Shown here one piece after another: positions 13,101 through 20,755 of a stretch of DNA of 64,000 nt. The translations under genes were made by a program, and so were the position numbers. A model generated the notes under the pieces. The model was not told where the DNA came from. It saw only the letters and a list, made by a program, of their open reading frames with translations, and searched no databases. Source of the DNA: Ciona savignyi (lineage: Eukaryota > Chordata > Ascidiacea > Phlebobranchia > Cionidae); the NCBI GenBank assembly GCA_000149265.1, contig CH002344.1:2842117-2906116 (forward strand), written 5' to 3'. Within the stretch, counting starts at the first letter, position 1. Each line of letters opens with the position of its first letter.

Positions 13101-16100
13101 CCGATTTCGCCTTTATTAACTCATAAACAATTTAAAAACGAAAATTTCTTTCTCTTTTTAGAAAAATAGAAACGGAGCAGACGATAGAGCTAACAGATGG
13201 AAAGATGACGCCGTGTCGACCGGTGGCGAAAAAATCCGCCCTTTCCGACCCTTCCGCTTCCGTCGTTTACGAGGCGGAACTCGTGCTTGCTTGCAAACCG
13301 GCCAGCGGGAAGAACGACCGTGACAACTTTAACCTGTCATTACAACTTACCGGTAACCAGGGCTCTTCGGACGTCGCGTCGCTTCTGCTTGATTCTGACG
13401 TCACAAGTGCAGGCCATTACAGAGCGACCGCTTCGGTAATTTCTAGTTGTACGTGGTGGTTAGAGTGAGTCTCGGTTATATTCAATCCGCGCAAATCTGC
13501 TTAGGGAAGTTTACGTGGTTGACCTGGATGAACTGTAGGTGAAAGGTCAACCTTAGGAATATTTATTTTCGTTTCACTATGCTATTAGCTGCTGTGCCGC
13601 AACGATTTGAACATGTAATAAATAGTATGGGCGATTGACGGAAGGCGGGAATTAGAAACGTAGGCCATATAGAAGGCCCGTTACTCCTGCGCATGGACAA
13701 ATTCGACCTTGCGTCCAAGTATCCACACAGTGATTAAAAACTCGACGCAGGTACTGCCGTGTGTTGGACAGTATGGGCATTTTATTTTTTCGTTTATGGT
13801 TAACCCAATAAACCAGTGGGTTTAAGCAAGCTTTGCAAAAGCTTAAAATCAACAAGTTAGTGCCCGGATTCGATCCCAGTACCTTGCTGATTCTTTATAG
13901 TTCATCCAACTGACCGGGCAACCCGACCTAGGACACGTTGAATTTTGGTGGTATAATTGATTTCTGGTGGTATAAACCCCTATGTTTTTTCACTGTAGAG
14001 TTCAGCATGGCATAGGACTTAAATATTTATCTCTGTGAATGGGAAAACTTATTGGGCGTTAACACACTTCTTAAATGACGTCGCGACCACAGTCAAATTA
14101 CCCGAGCTATTGCAGTTATTGTGTATCATTCACACGTCCCTTTAATTAGTAAGGTAAAGTCATTTTAAGTGCCTTGCCCAAGGACACAACCGACTCGCTA
14201 ACGAACAGTTTCGAGTCTACAACCTTTCGTCTGAAATGCGACAAACGGCGGCAAACTAACCCAATGCATTCACAGGTTAATACAACTACTTCCCGCTTCG
14301 GCGACCTTCTCAAAATCGGAGTCGGTTTCCTGCATTTGAACACCTCGACCGATGACGTCATTCTAAAGAAACTGACAGTCAGAAACAAAGAAAACAACGA
14401 TTATTACTGGTAGGAAAGTCGAAAATTGTTGTATTAATCAAACACACCTATACTGCATGGAAAAATCACTTTTAATGGAAGCGTATTTGCCATTTTCGGT
14501 AAATATGTGTATTTAATTAGTCGCCTGTGATGAAAAGTTTGTTAACCATTATAGTATATATCTATATCATAATATATATAGATATATATATACATTGTTT
14601 CGGTTGATTATCACGTTTCGAATAAGGTAAAAAGGTATTTAAGAAAAAGTGCATTTAGTGAAAAAAACTGGACAAAGTAATTACATCATTTTAACGAGAT
14701 TTAAGGTTTGCATGACATAATTTGTTGTTTTTGGAGAAAAAATCGAAACCTTGCTAAAATCTGCCACATCAAACACTATTTTTGGTTATTAAAATTAAGA
14801 ATTCTCATAAAAGGTCGACGTAAGCACGGGAGTACATTCAGCAACGCCTCTGCCTCCGCTAACTATAGTGTAATAATAAAAGATACATGTCATTATTAAT
14901 ATTTATCGAATACGTTGCAAAAATTAAAAACAACCAACACAAACATCAACTCGGGAAACTAACAGGAGGGAAAGAGTGAAGGAGGGAAGGCGGAAAACTG
15001 CACACTAAAATAACGATTTGGGTATAAAAGTTAATTTTAAAGTTATGGTGGGAGTTAGGGTTAGTTCTGGAGTTGAATTAGTGTTTTGGACAGGGTTAGA
15101 ATTAGTTTCCATAATTTTAGTGAGCAGTTTTCCTCCTTCCATACTACCCTCTTTCCCTGCTTTTATTGTTGCCCTATCAACTCGAGTTCTCTTTTGGGCG
15201 GTAATAATATGACCACCATCCATTTTCATACCATTTCTCCCTACCAATGTTTCTTATATGTAAAATATTTGTAAAGTATGTGATTTTATGATGACGTAAT
15301 AGCCATTGTTCGCGCATAGTGTATTCAAACTATGTACAGTTTACTGCTTTGTTTTGGTTATGCAAATTAACCATGAGGTGTCGCTATTTCTGCGTTATGT
15401 TTTTAATTACGTCACTGCGGACCTTTGTAAAGTCATCAGGTGAAGCAAAGACGAAATCGGACCATTCGGGCGTCGGAAACACAGTGCTAAGTACGGATGC
15501 TGTAGAGTGTCAATTTCACAACTATTCAGCATGCGTCCATACTGTCAAAAGCACCCCTCCGCCTGTTAGTGACGAAGAAAGCACCAACAAAAGTGAAAAT
15601 GAGCGGTGGTATGCGAACAGCTTCTGGTACCAGCCGCGAAATTCAAACCAACCAATGAAAAGCCGCGTCTGGGCCGCATCTATTCTGCACCAATCAGTAT
15701 CGTCTGCGTATGATCTTCCGAAAGTGCCTTTCATGAGAGATACGGAAATAAAAAGATCGAAGAAAAACATATCCTTAAAAGATGCTGTAAAAAATAAGAC
15801 TGTGAATTTTAGGCAAGCACATTTTCTACCGTGGCAACCGTTTAAAATCAAAGGATTACCACTCCTCTTGGTACCACTGCGACACTTAGTGTCAGAAGAT
15901 ATCACTCCGCCACCTCAAGCATGCTTGCAATTCCGTCTTAAGGCAGCTCGGGATTTAAACGAATCCGACAACATTAAGCTTATCCTTGTCCCCGAAAACT
16001 CATCGAAAATGCTATTTCTATGGAGTAAATACGGCAGCGGACGACGGTGGACGCAATACGTAATTGCTCTGAACAGAACTGGCAAGTTTAAGCTAGTGTT

Positions 16101-19100
16101 TGCCGGAACAGTTCAGGTTTCTACGAAACATGGCGGATTTCTAGTTCCGTACCAAATCTACGGAATTAAGATCACTTCGTGTAAGTCGCAAAACGCGGAT
16201 TACAACTCGCACGGCGATTATCAAGTCGGCGCCTCGCCGGCCTCGAATTTCAAATGCCGCTGGGTCAAGTTCTCCGCGCCGCAAGTCCCCGAGGTTAGTT
16301 TGAATCTCAAGGTTTCAGAGGGCGTCACCTCCGACCGCTTTGAAGTCGACACGGCGTTCGTCTCTGTCACCGGCGCCCATGTCTGCGTCCACAAAGTCTC
16401 GGATAATGGTGTCGGCTGGAGTCACTCCGGCGTTCAAGTCAGCTGGGTTATCTCTAAAGCTCCTCAGCCGAGGATGGTCACCGACTCGATCGATAATTCA
16501 ACAGTCCCAACCAAAAGGCCATCAGGCAACTCGACGAAACCGGTCTGTACCGGTTTATACCGGTGTGTCGGGACAAAAGCTTGCATTCCTCACGAATTGC
16601 TTTGCAATGGATTTTCGGACTGCCCTTCCGGTGATGACGAAATGCAATCGTGCGGGGACGCTACGTCATTTGTTTTTGCTGTGGTTTCAGCGTCTAGCGC
16701 CGCCGTTTTTGCCGTTCTCTTCCTTTACCTGTATTACGTGCGAATTCAGCTACTCGATAGCGACCTCTACGGCGAGAATTTCGACGACGAGACGCGAAGA
16801 TACGTCGAGTTGCTGGAGACCGCGATAGAAAATACAACGCGATGGAAACGTGACAGCAAACTCGCCGAAGGCACTGAATACAACGACGCTGTTAGCGAAT
16901 TGTGAACTCGTTCTCAGCATCAATAAAAAATCGTTTCATCAATTTTCACCTCTTTTATTCTCGGCCCATGGCATGTTATAAAACGATTGCCATTTGGGCG
17001 TTTTTTTCTCGTCTTTTTTAATTGTTACAATCAACTTGATTTGTTGTAGACAGCAGGTATCTCTATTCATCCAAGGCCCGGCAAAATGGTGACCTGGCTT
17101 TTGTTACTTTTTCTGCTAAGCACTGTCATTAGTATGTTGTGTGTTATACATCTGCCCTGCACTAAAAATAAATTAAAACTAACAAAACCTGTCTAGTTAA
17201 AGATACCCCGTACCTTGTACATGAATTACCAAAAACTCCGTTTTCAGTTTCCGTCCAAACTACAACTTCTCCCTCCCGTCCAACCAAGAAAGAACCGGTT
17301 TGAACTGGCTGGAACTGGCGGCTGTGTTGCCTCGACAGGACCCTATCACTATACCCAAGGTATGGTTATAATTTGTCATACAATTTGGGTTTCTGTTCTC
17401 AAAGTATTAGAATTATAGAAAACGCGGTCTTCACCGGACAATATCTCGGCCAGATCAAAGTCCTGCCGCTGACCTTCGTCTTTTGTGTTTGTGTGTGTGT
17501 GTGTGTGCGCGTATACGTTGCCCTAACTGTATTTAGGCGGTCTTTTAATCTCAAAACAACACCAAAGAGTAACCTCACTACAATAGCCCCGGCAACTCAT
17601 AATAAGGATAGATCTTGTCAAATTCGAGTATACCATTCGAAACATCAAACAATAACCACATTGCACTAGCTCTGTCAACCCATTGTAAGCACATATTTGT
17701 TACGACTGTTTGTCAAATCCAAGTATTCTATTCTGCACCCAGCAACGATTGACACAGCTTACTCACATACTGTTTACCGGGCCCATTTTTGAGCACAGGA
17801 CAACTTGTTCCCTTGAACTGGTTCCTTTAGCGGAATCGTGTTTATTCCCTGGTGTGAAAAACGGCAACTTCAGTGAACTCGCCGGTCTATCAATCGACCG
17901 AAAACAGCCCACATGTGAATTGGTGGAGATATCACTACGTGTATGTTCATAACATTGAATATGGCCGTTATTACCATCGCCCACTACCAGTTAATAAAAT
18001 ACACTTTAATTAGATTGAACAGCAACTGTAGGGTTCGTTTATATGAACAATGCCTTAATTAGGTTAAAATTTTTCTTTGTTTCAAATATGGCCTGGTTTT
18101 AATCATTTAAAATTCTCAATTTGAAGTCATGCGTGCGTGTAGGACGTGTGCTTAATATGCCATTCAACGGGATGAAACCTAAATTTCTACAATTACGTAG
18201 TAACACGTTTTGACACTTCTAAACTTAGTACCTGCCATCTTAGGAGTGTGATTATTACATCACAATACGCACAAGTGATCAAACAGACGCCGGCACCGAT
18301 GCGCATGTTTACGTCATATTAAACGGAAGTTTGGGAGACAGCGGCAAAAGGTGGCTCCTGACGTCATCAACGTCTGGTGACGTGCACTTCCGACCCGGAA
18401 GTGAGGTGTCATTCACAATCTCAAGCTTGAGCATTGGCGACATCAAACAGGCATGTGAATATGCGAACCATTTTTAGAAAAAAAAGAAATTTCAGTCATA
18501 TTCACAAAAATTGATTTCTTTATTTAAACTCACGGCATAATCACGTTTTAATTTCCTAGGTTGTGATTGGCCACGATGGTCGTGACGTAGATTCCGGGTG
18601 GCACTTGGACAAAGTAGTTGTCTCATCGTCCGAAGCACCAGATACCAAATTCGAGTTTGCTTGTCAAAAGTAGGTTGTACCTCTTGCTGTTGATGTATCG
18701 TCACTCTGTCGCTAAGTTGACTTAATTGTAATCATATATGTTCTAATCCGAAGAAGTGGCGTTTATCACCCCCCCCCTTTTTTGTTATCGGTTGCCATTT
18801 GTTTTCAATATAAAATTGCACCAAGGTTCATTGCGATGAAATAATCGTCATAAACAGCATTATGACGATTGGAATTCCGGGTATCGTTTTGACATCACTG
18901 GTTTAAGTAGGAGGATGATAATGCTGTTTTGTTTCTAATTCTTTGAACAGCGGACTAACAATGAAAAATCAGGGTTGGGTAACACACGGCCCACGAAGGG
19001 ATTTTGACCAGCCCGCAGACTGTATCTAACCATATCCTGTAATTAGGAATACTATTCATGTAATACTCCGGGCCACCAAGAACTTCATTTTTCCATATAT

Positions 19101-19540
19101 GACAAGCTGAACAGGAAACTTGCCCACCCCGGGTGTAATTAATACCGACTTACGTGTGTATCATATACAACACACTGCAATAGCTCCGGTAACCCGACGG
19201 TGCTGGGCGCGAGGTGATCTGACGATTGCCCGTGTGATCCCCCTTGGTTTTCCCATCCACGGGAATAAACATGAATATCCTATGCTAATTGTACATAGTA
19301 ACACAAAAGTAATGAAGGCAATTGTCTGTATGTACACAGCAGAGATTTTCACGGGTGGATATCTCGTCGTTCATTGGACATTTTCACAACGAGTAGCCCT
19401 GAAGCAATAACGGCGTAGAAAACCGTTTAATCATGTCAAATCATTGCAGATGGCTTGCAGACTTAGAAGGTGACACCTTTATTGAAAGAACTCTCAGCGT
19501 TACAAGTACTAACGTCACTTCACTGAATAGTGAAGCTTAA
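307..19540 (+). CDS. LOXHD1-like multi-PLAT-domain protein, 3' part of gene (multi-exon)
   Basis: This is the C-terminal part of a protein made of tandem PLAT (lipoxygenase-homology beta-sandwich) domains, most like LOXHD1, which in vertebrate hair cells is a stereocilia-associated protein; PLAT domains usually bind lipid or protein at membranes. Exons read: 307-499, 968-1137, 1933-2056, 2287-2405, 3645-3940, 4510-4716, 5127-5282, 5564-5701, 6373-6539, 7550-7697, 8969-9148, 10087-10219, 11850-11977, 12694-12881, 13162-13435, 14276-14409, 17248-17364, 17405-~17484, ~17758-17940, 18244-18450, 18560-18669, 19450-19540. Phases agree at every junction except the poorly fixed 17484/17758 border. 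The first 16 exons alone, read to the TAG at 14411, give exactly 918 codons plus stop after a 2-nt partial codon. Key motifs are AGTDAD, GHEDEFTLE, GAGWFLDDV and FPCHKWL. The gene starts upstream of the window. It could instead be two genes, split near 14411 and 17086. The family call is sure; single-gene status is moderately sure. Confidence 0.85.
610..795 (-). repeat. SINE-like family 1, partial, minus
   Basis: GGATAGGATAGGAT tail, CGGGTTACCGGAGCTA body and GGTTTCAGGCAATGTC identify a truncated reverse copy inside the intron after exon 307-499. Confidence 0.75.
1655..1780 (+). repeat. SINE-like family 1, head fragment
   Basis: GAGTAGCCTAATAGTAGTGC and GGTTGTCGGATCGAAACCAAC match the head of the family. 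It is diverged and has no body. Confidence 0.55.
1933..3710 (+). CDS. PLAT unit B (exons 1933-2056, 2287-2405, start of 3645-3940)
   Basis: Strand one reads SYLVHIEMSS. LKLFGENGDSGFRTLF is the classic PLAT beta-2/3 pattern, and FQLEILDLGNLKKVAVAYG is the lipoxygenase-homology core before GAGWKIGKIRIF in the third exon. Phases 1, 2 and 1 connect the pieces exactly. An interspersed repeat (2425-2725) sits in the intron between the second and third exons. This is one of the best preserved units, with the Gly-Ala-Gly-Trp turn intact. Confidence 0.85.
2425..2725 (+). repeat. SINE-like repeat family 1, near full length
   Basis: The head has tRNA-like pol III boxes (a GGCGGTTTAGTCCGTC stretch and GGTACGAAACTGG), then a body with GGTAACCCGATGGTGGGC, then a tail of ATCCT units. 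The same order recurs many times in the window on both strands, in introns and between genes. It is the reference copy used for the other calls. Confidence 0.85.
3420..3537 (+). repeat. SINE-like family 1, 3' half
   Basis: Body and tail only (GGTAACCCGACGGTGGGGCG to ATCCTATC), about 107 nt before exon 3645. Confidence 0.75.
3645..5282 (+). CDS. PLAT unit C with Pro/Ser-rich linker (exons 3645-3940, 4510-4716, 5127-5282)
   Basis: After GAGWKIGKIRIF the first exon carries a long linker rich in Pro and Ser (MVKPPPPSSGEW) and then opens a new unit with WKLTLTSDQFDE. Exon 4510-4716 continues (HATLQIFGARESSE) and ends VRIHK. Exon 5127-5282 has IKLKDITTHQEYLSF, the end of the sandwich, and a GRIVYDLPLL tail. 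All three junctions are phase 0. The unit is divergent: the acidic Ca-binding-type loop and the GAGW turn are missing. The ORF of the first exon runs 6 nt past its donor to a TAA that is intronic in this model. Confidence 0.8.
5340..5510 (+). repeat. SINE-like family 1, eroded middle part
   Basis: CATTGCCTGAACCCAATGGA and TTACCAAATTAATG mark a decayed copy between PLAT exons 5127 and 5564. Confidence 0.5.
5564..7697 (+). CDS. PLAT unit D, canonical (exons 5564-5701, 6373-6539, start of 7550-7697)
   Basis: This is the textbook unit: IKVRTGDHLAAGTDADILFT, then HGTKGETGPWSL, then GHEDEFTLETSDVGEPRKVT, GKGAGWFLDDVIITE and YVFPCHK. The next exon supplies the tail WLDDSVDDRLTERDV. The acidic loop residues (T-D-A-D) expected for calcium binding are present. 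The K|W junction is a phase-2 intron, a position reused in other units. Exon 6373 follows an inserted repeat whose end reaches to within a few bases of its acceptor. Confidence 0.92.
5965..6060 (+). repeat. SINE-like family 1, head fragment
   Basis: The tRNA-like head with a good B box (GGTGGGTTCGAAACCAGCC). It is not a tRNA gene: no acceptor stem pairs. Confidence 0.6.
6075..6366 (+). repeat. SINE-like family 1, internally duplicated copy reaching a splice site
   Basis: The body contains the CTGACGATTGCCCGTGTAGT segment twice, in slightly different form. The tail (AAATATCCAATCC) runs to within 6 nt of the TTTCAG acceptor of PLAT exon 6373. A second tRNA-like head precedes it at 5965-6030. 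Confidence 0.7.
6604..6836 (+). repeat. SINE-like family 2, two tandem copies
   Basis: Two copies of about 115 bp, each opening with a Leu/Ser-tRNA-like A box (GTGTGGCCAAATGGTTAAGG) and closing with a GAGTTCGAAACTAAGCCCGG-type B box and an A-rich tail. Not functional tRNA genes: the cloverleaf stems do not pair and the anticodon region is degenerate. Confidence 0.75.
7035..7140 (-). repeat. SINE-like family 2, minus
   Basis: TAAGTTTCGAACCCATGATT and TTAACCATTCGACCACAC are the reverse B and A boxes. It sits between the tandem pair and a family 1 copy. Confidence 0.7.
7160..7450 (-). repeat. SINE-like family 1, near full length, minus
   Basis: Reverse copy of the element at 2425, complete from the tail (GGATATTC side) to the tRNA-like head (GCCAGACTAACC side). 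It lies in the intron before exon 7550. Confidence 0.85.
7550..10219 (+). CDS. PLAT unit E, Cys-containing divergent copy (exons 7550-7697, 8969-9148, 10087-10219)
   Basis: After the tail of unit D the exon has a Gly/Asn-rich linker and starts a new unit with GRVYCVQSQTCWGQ. Exon 8969-9148 continues GQIAGRVVFCLSEGGTHEKL through VFDVTIDSVFPRKIRVFNES, and exon 10087-10219 gives LRMDDVDTGEKLRFLF and the tail RGYVREVPVV. Phases are 0, 0, then 1. The strand order fits PLAT, but the acidic loop and the GW turn are lost and extra Cys residues appear, so this copy probably does not bind calcium in the usual way. Confidence 0.78.
7715..7960 (-). repeat. SINE-like family 1, minus
   Basis: Reverse copy (GGGATATTCTTGTTTATCCC, CACCGTTGGGTTGCCGGGCT, AAGTGCCTTGCCAAGGAC), starting about 18 nt after the donor of exon 7550-7697. 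Confidence 0.75.
8340..8440 (-). repeat. SINE-like family 2, minus
   Basis: ACCGGGCTACATTTCGAACC with TTATCCATTCGTCCAGGCGG, a diverged reverse copy before exon 8969. Confidence 0.55.
10694..10900. other. Assembly gap (N run)
   Basis: 207 unknown bases in the intron between PLAT exons 10087-10219 and 11850-11977. Fragments of the tRNA-headed repeat border both sides, so the gap probably covers a repeat. Confidence 0.95.
11850..13250 (+). CDS. PLAT unit F (exons 11850-11977, 12694-12881, start of 13162-13435)
   Basis: ITYYVILCTSSQSDAEF opens the unit, followed by LVTLRLRGKNGDTYW. Exon 12694-12881 gives KFQPGRINVFTIEAVELGD and SSWHLERVKVKKG, where WHLERV is the PLAT strand with its conserved Trp. 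The K|K junction at 12881/13162 is again phase 2, at the same structural place as in unit D. The tail ELTDGKMTPCRPVA replaces the usual W-L tail. Confidence 0.85.
12270..12400 (-). repeat. SINE-like family 1, head side, minus
   Basis: ATCCACTGGGTTCATGCGAC and the CTTTCGTCTGTCAG head side, without body or tail. In the intron before exon 12694. Confidence 0.6.
13162..17364 (+). CDS. PLAT unit G, interrupted by the intron that holds a nested gene (exons 13162-13435, 14276-14409, 17248-17364)
   Basis: VVYEAELVLACKPASG starts the unit and NLSLQLTGNQGSSDVASLLL follows. Exon 14276 carries RFGDLLKIGVGFLHLNTS, DDVILKKLTV and ENNDYY. Reading on, the exon meets TAG at 14411, but a GTAGGA donor at 14410 leaves phase 2, the same phase as the homologous introns in other units. 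Exon 17248 accepts that phase and gives a fitting tail (NWLELAAVLPRQDPITIPK). The alternative is that the gene truly stops at 14411, with the AATAAA near 14873 as poly(A) signal. I favour continuation. Confidence 0.65.
13795..13925 (-). repeat. SINE-like family 1, head side, minus
   Basis: AACCAGTGGGTTTAAGCAAG and CGGATTCGATCCCAGTACC with an intact reverse B box. In the intron before exon 14276. Confidence 0.55.
14025..14263 (-). repeat. SINE-like family 1, minus, abutting exon 14276
   Basis: Reverse copy from GTGAATGGGAAAAC to the head (GCGGCAAACTAACCC), ending 12 nt before the exon. Only the last dozen intron bases before the CACAG acceptor are unique. Confidence 0.75.
14963..15160. mobile_element. 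Inverted-repeat MITE family B, copy in the intron upstream of the nested gene
   Basis: Ends GGCGGAAAACTGCACACTAA and its inverse (TTTTAGTGAGCAGTTTTCCT) can be extended to about 45 bp with few mismatches. The middle is rich in TTAGGGTTAG-like steps. Other copies are at 25700 and 37712. Confidence 0.65.
15373..16905 (+). CDS. Intronless type I membrane protein: MAM-like, H-type-lectin-like, LDLa, TM (510 aa)
   Basis: ATG at 15373 (context AACCATGAGG) is the first Met of a long ORF and opens a signal peptide (MRCRYFCVMFLITSL). Residues about 46-270 resemble a divergent MAM domain: CQFHNYSAC near the start, ACLQFRLK at 183, LWSKYGSGRRWTQY, FKLVFAGTV and YGIKITSC. Residues about 297-361 fit an H-type lectin domain (WVKFSAPQVPEVSLNLKV, GVQVSWVIS). 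Residues 392-427 are an LDL-receptor class A module (six Cys, FSDCPSGDDE). A Ser/Thr linker lies between these two. A helix at about 433-457 and a 50-residue cytoplasmic tail follow. AATAAA lies at 16922. It sits inside an intron of the PLAT gene, on the same strand. LDLa and TM are sure; the lectin call is good; MAM is divergent. The role is probably adhesion or glycan recognition at the cell surface (inference). Confidence 0.85.
   Translation: MRCRYFCVMFLITSLRTFVKSSGEAKTKSDHSGVGNTVLSTDAVECQFHNYSACVHTVKSTPPPVSDEESTNKSENERWYANSFWYQPRNSNQPMKSRVWAASILHQSVSSAYDLPKVPFMRDTEIKRSKKNISLKDAVKNKTVNFRQAHFLPWQPFKIKGLPLLLVPLRHLVSEDITPPPQACLQFRLKAARDLNESDNIKLILVPENSSKMLFLWSKYGSGRRWTQYVIALNRTGKFKLVFAGTVQVSTKHGGFLVPYQIYGIKITSCKSQNADYNSHGDYQVGASPASNFKCRWVKFSAPQVPEVSLNLKVSEGVTSDRFEVDTAFVSVTGAHVCVHKVSDNGVGWSHSGVQVSWVISKAPQPRMVTDSIDNSTVPTKRPSGNSTKPVCTGLYRCVGTKACIPHELLCNGFSDCPSGDDEMQSCGDATSFVFAVVSASSAAVFAVLFLYLYYVRIQLLDSDLYGENFDDETRRYVELLETAIENTTRWKRDSKLAEGTEYNDAVSEL
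16922..16927 (+). terminator. Poly(A) signal of the MAM/lectin/LDLa gene
   Basis: AATAAA lies 16 nt after the TGA of the intronless gene, a very short 3' untranslated region. Confidence 0.7.
17086..17133 (+). other. Possible alternative first exon encoding a signal peptide
   Basis: ATG at 17086 opens MVTWLLLLFLLSTVIS, a near-ideal signal peptide, 160 nt after the poly(A) signal of the upstream gene. A good donor (GTATGT) at 17132 leaves phase 1, which fits an acceptor at 17418 (TTATAG) and a reading that starts NAVFTGQYLGQ. It could be the first exon of a short secreted PLAT protein, an alternative promoter of the large gene, or chance. It does not fit the phase of exon 17248 unless a weaker donor (GTTGTG, 17136) is used. 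Confidence 0.35.
17405..17940 (+). CDS. PLAT unit H, divergent (exons 17405-~17484 and ~17758-17940)
   Basis: IRIIENAVFTGQYLGQIKV fits the first two PLAT strands, and CSLELVPLAESCLF followed by TCELVEISLR fits the second half. The end of the first exon is uncertain because it runs into a GT microsatellite at 17491-17510. The start of the second exon could be 17743, 17758 or 17799. The preceding intron is taken as 17365-17404 (40 nt), which keeps the frame; an acceptor at 17418 would break it. No W-L tail follows this unit, so it joins the last one almost directly. Confidence 0.6.
17487..17512. repeat. (GT)n microsatellite at an exon border
   Basis: A TG/GT run lies just at the end of PLAT exon 17405, so several GT donors overlap and the exon end cannot be fixed. 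Confidence 0.85.
18244..19540 (+). CDS. PLAT unit I, terminal, canonical (exons 18244-18450, 18560-18669, 19450-19540)
   Basis: ECDYYITIRTSDQTDAGTDA with HVYVILNGSLGDSGKRW and VSFTISSLSIGDIKQ forms the first exon. VVIGHDGRDVDSGWHLDKVV and FEFACQK form the second. WLADLEGDTFIERTLSV leads to NSEA and TAA at 19538-19540. The acidic loop and the S-G-W turn are intact. The first intron appears to use a GC donor (AG then GCATGT). The last junction repeats the phase-2 K|W position. AATAAA at 19698 is a fitting poly(A) signal. Confidence 0.88.
18970..19133. mobile_element. hAT-type MITE, second copy
   Basis: CAGGGTTGGGTAAC start, CCCGCAGACTGTATCTAACC core and CTTGCCCACCCC end. Inside the last intron of the PLAT gene. 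Confidence 0.6.
19150..19285 (+). repeat. SINE-like family 1, body and tail
   Basis: ACACACTGCAATAGCTCCGG through CATGAATATCCTATG, in the last intron of the PLAT gene, directly after a MITE copy. Confidence 0.8.
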
Positions 19541-19697
19541 TTTCCGCAACGTCATTTTCCTCTTTCTTTTAGCAGTAATTGTATTGTGCACAGCTCCGTT
19601 AACTCGCTTTTATATCTCTGTACCTGTGATTGCCACGTTCATCTATATATCGCGTCCCATAATCTTCTGATTTTGTTTATTATGTTGAAGCAAATCC

Positions 19698-19703
19698 AAT
19701 AAA
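19698..19703 (+). terminator. Poly(A) signal of the PLAT gene
   Basis: AATAAA lies 158 nt after the TAA at 19540, in AT-rich DNA with no further PLAT-like exon downstream. Confidence 0.6.
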
Positions 19704-20755
19704 TATTATTTACAACACATCCTGAGTGCTTTGTAACCAGAAGCAGCGACATTTTTGAATCGCAGTATTAAACCATTGGCGTGATATAGAATACTGGTAA
19801 TATTTTGATTGTAGCGTGTTATAGTTACAAGTTACGTATATCACTTTTTCGTAGATAAAACAATGACAAGAAACGCTAGGCGGGTGTCGCTTGTTGTCTC
19901 CATAGATTAATCAGAATTAAATTCCTACACGTTGAGTGATATAAAACGATAGATCAGTTGTCCTGGTTAACAACAACTTCTTTGTTTCTATCTCCTAGCC
20001 CCGCGGTATTGAATAGTTTTCCTTTTTCGTTCATTGTAACTGCCGGTGATGTGCGAAGAAAGGAATTTAGTTCTAATAGCCTCAAGTTGTGACGCATTTT
20101 TCACGCGTGATCACTGGGGCGTAACTCGTCTCCTGCTCCGAGAGATTTAAGAGCGAATAAAATGAATGACGCTAGTTAGCCGGGCGCCTTGAATGGTAGT
20201 GTTTCAGTAGAACAAGTGTCTACAAATACTGGTGCATTGAAATTCAACAGTCAGGAGTTAGTATCCGGCGGTGTAGCGAAGTGCCGGCAGCTTTGGCTAT
20301 TCAATAAAAGTTCAATTTAACTTTAAAACGGAAAATCTTGATTGAAAAACGAAAACAGGAAGTGATATCACGGTTTCATGATTAATGTGCGTTGGCTAAT
20401 TTACAGCTTATCGAGGCTTGGTGTAGTGTTTACTGTTTCATCTGCGTCGTCGTTTTACGTGACGGTAAAAGTTAGAATCTGCTATCGCTGCAATGTTGGC
20501 TGACAAAACCGGTTACGCCCTGTCGCCGACTCGATTCTCGTTTTTAAACCAAACTTTCGATATGGCTCACTGATTTACTGCGGTTTATGAAAGGCTCGTA
20601 GGCGAGGCTGCTGGGCCTATGTACAAATACGGCAAGTACGCTTATTCGACTATTTGTATGAGAAAATAGCAGGGCATCTCTGAGTTTTTAAAACTTGTAT
20701 CATTTTCAGGAACTAGTTACAGTCTAAGCTTGTGCAAAACTGAATATTGATCAAG

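Noticed and set aside
14411-14413. TAG as the end of the first PLAT gene
   Set aside because: Not preferred because the overlapping GTAGGA donor has the phase of the homologous introns and a fitting next exon exists. Kept as the alternative model.
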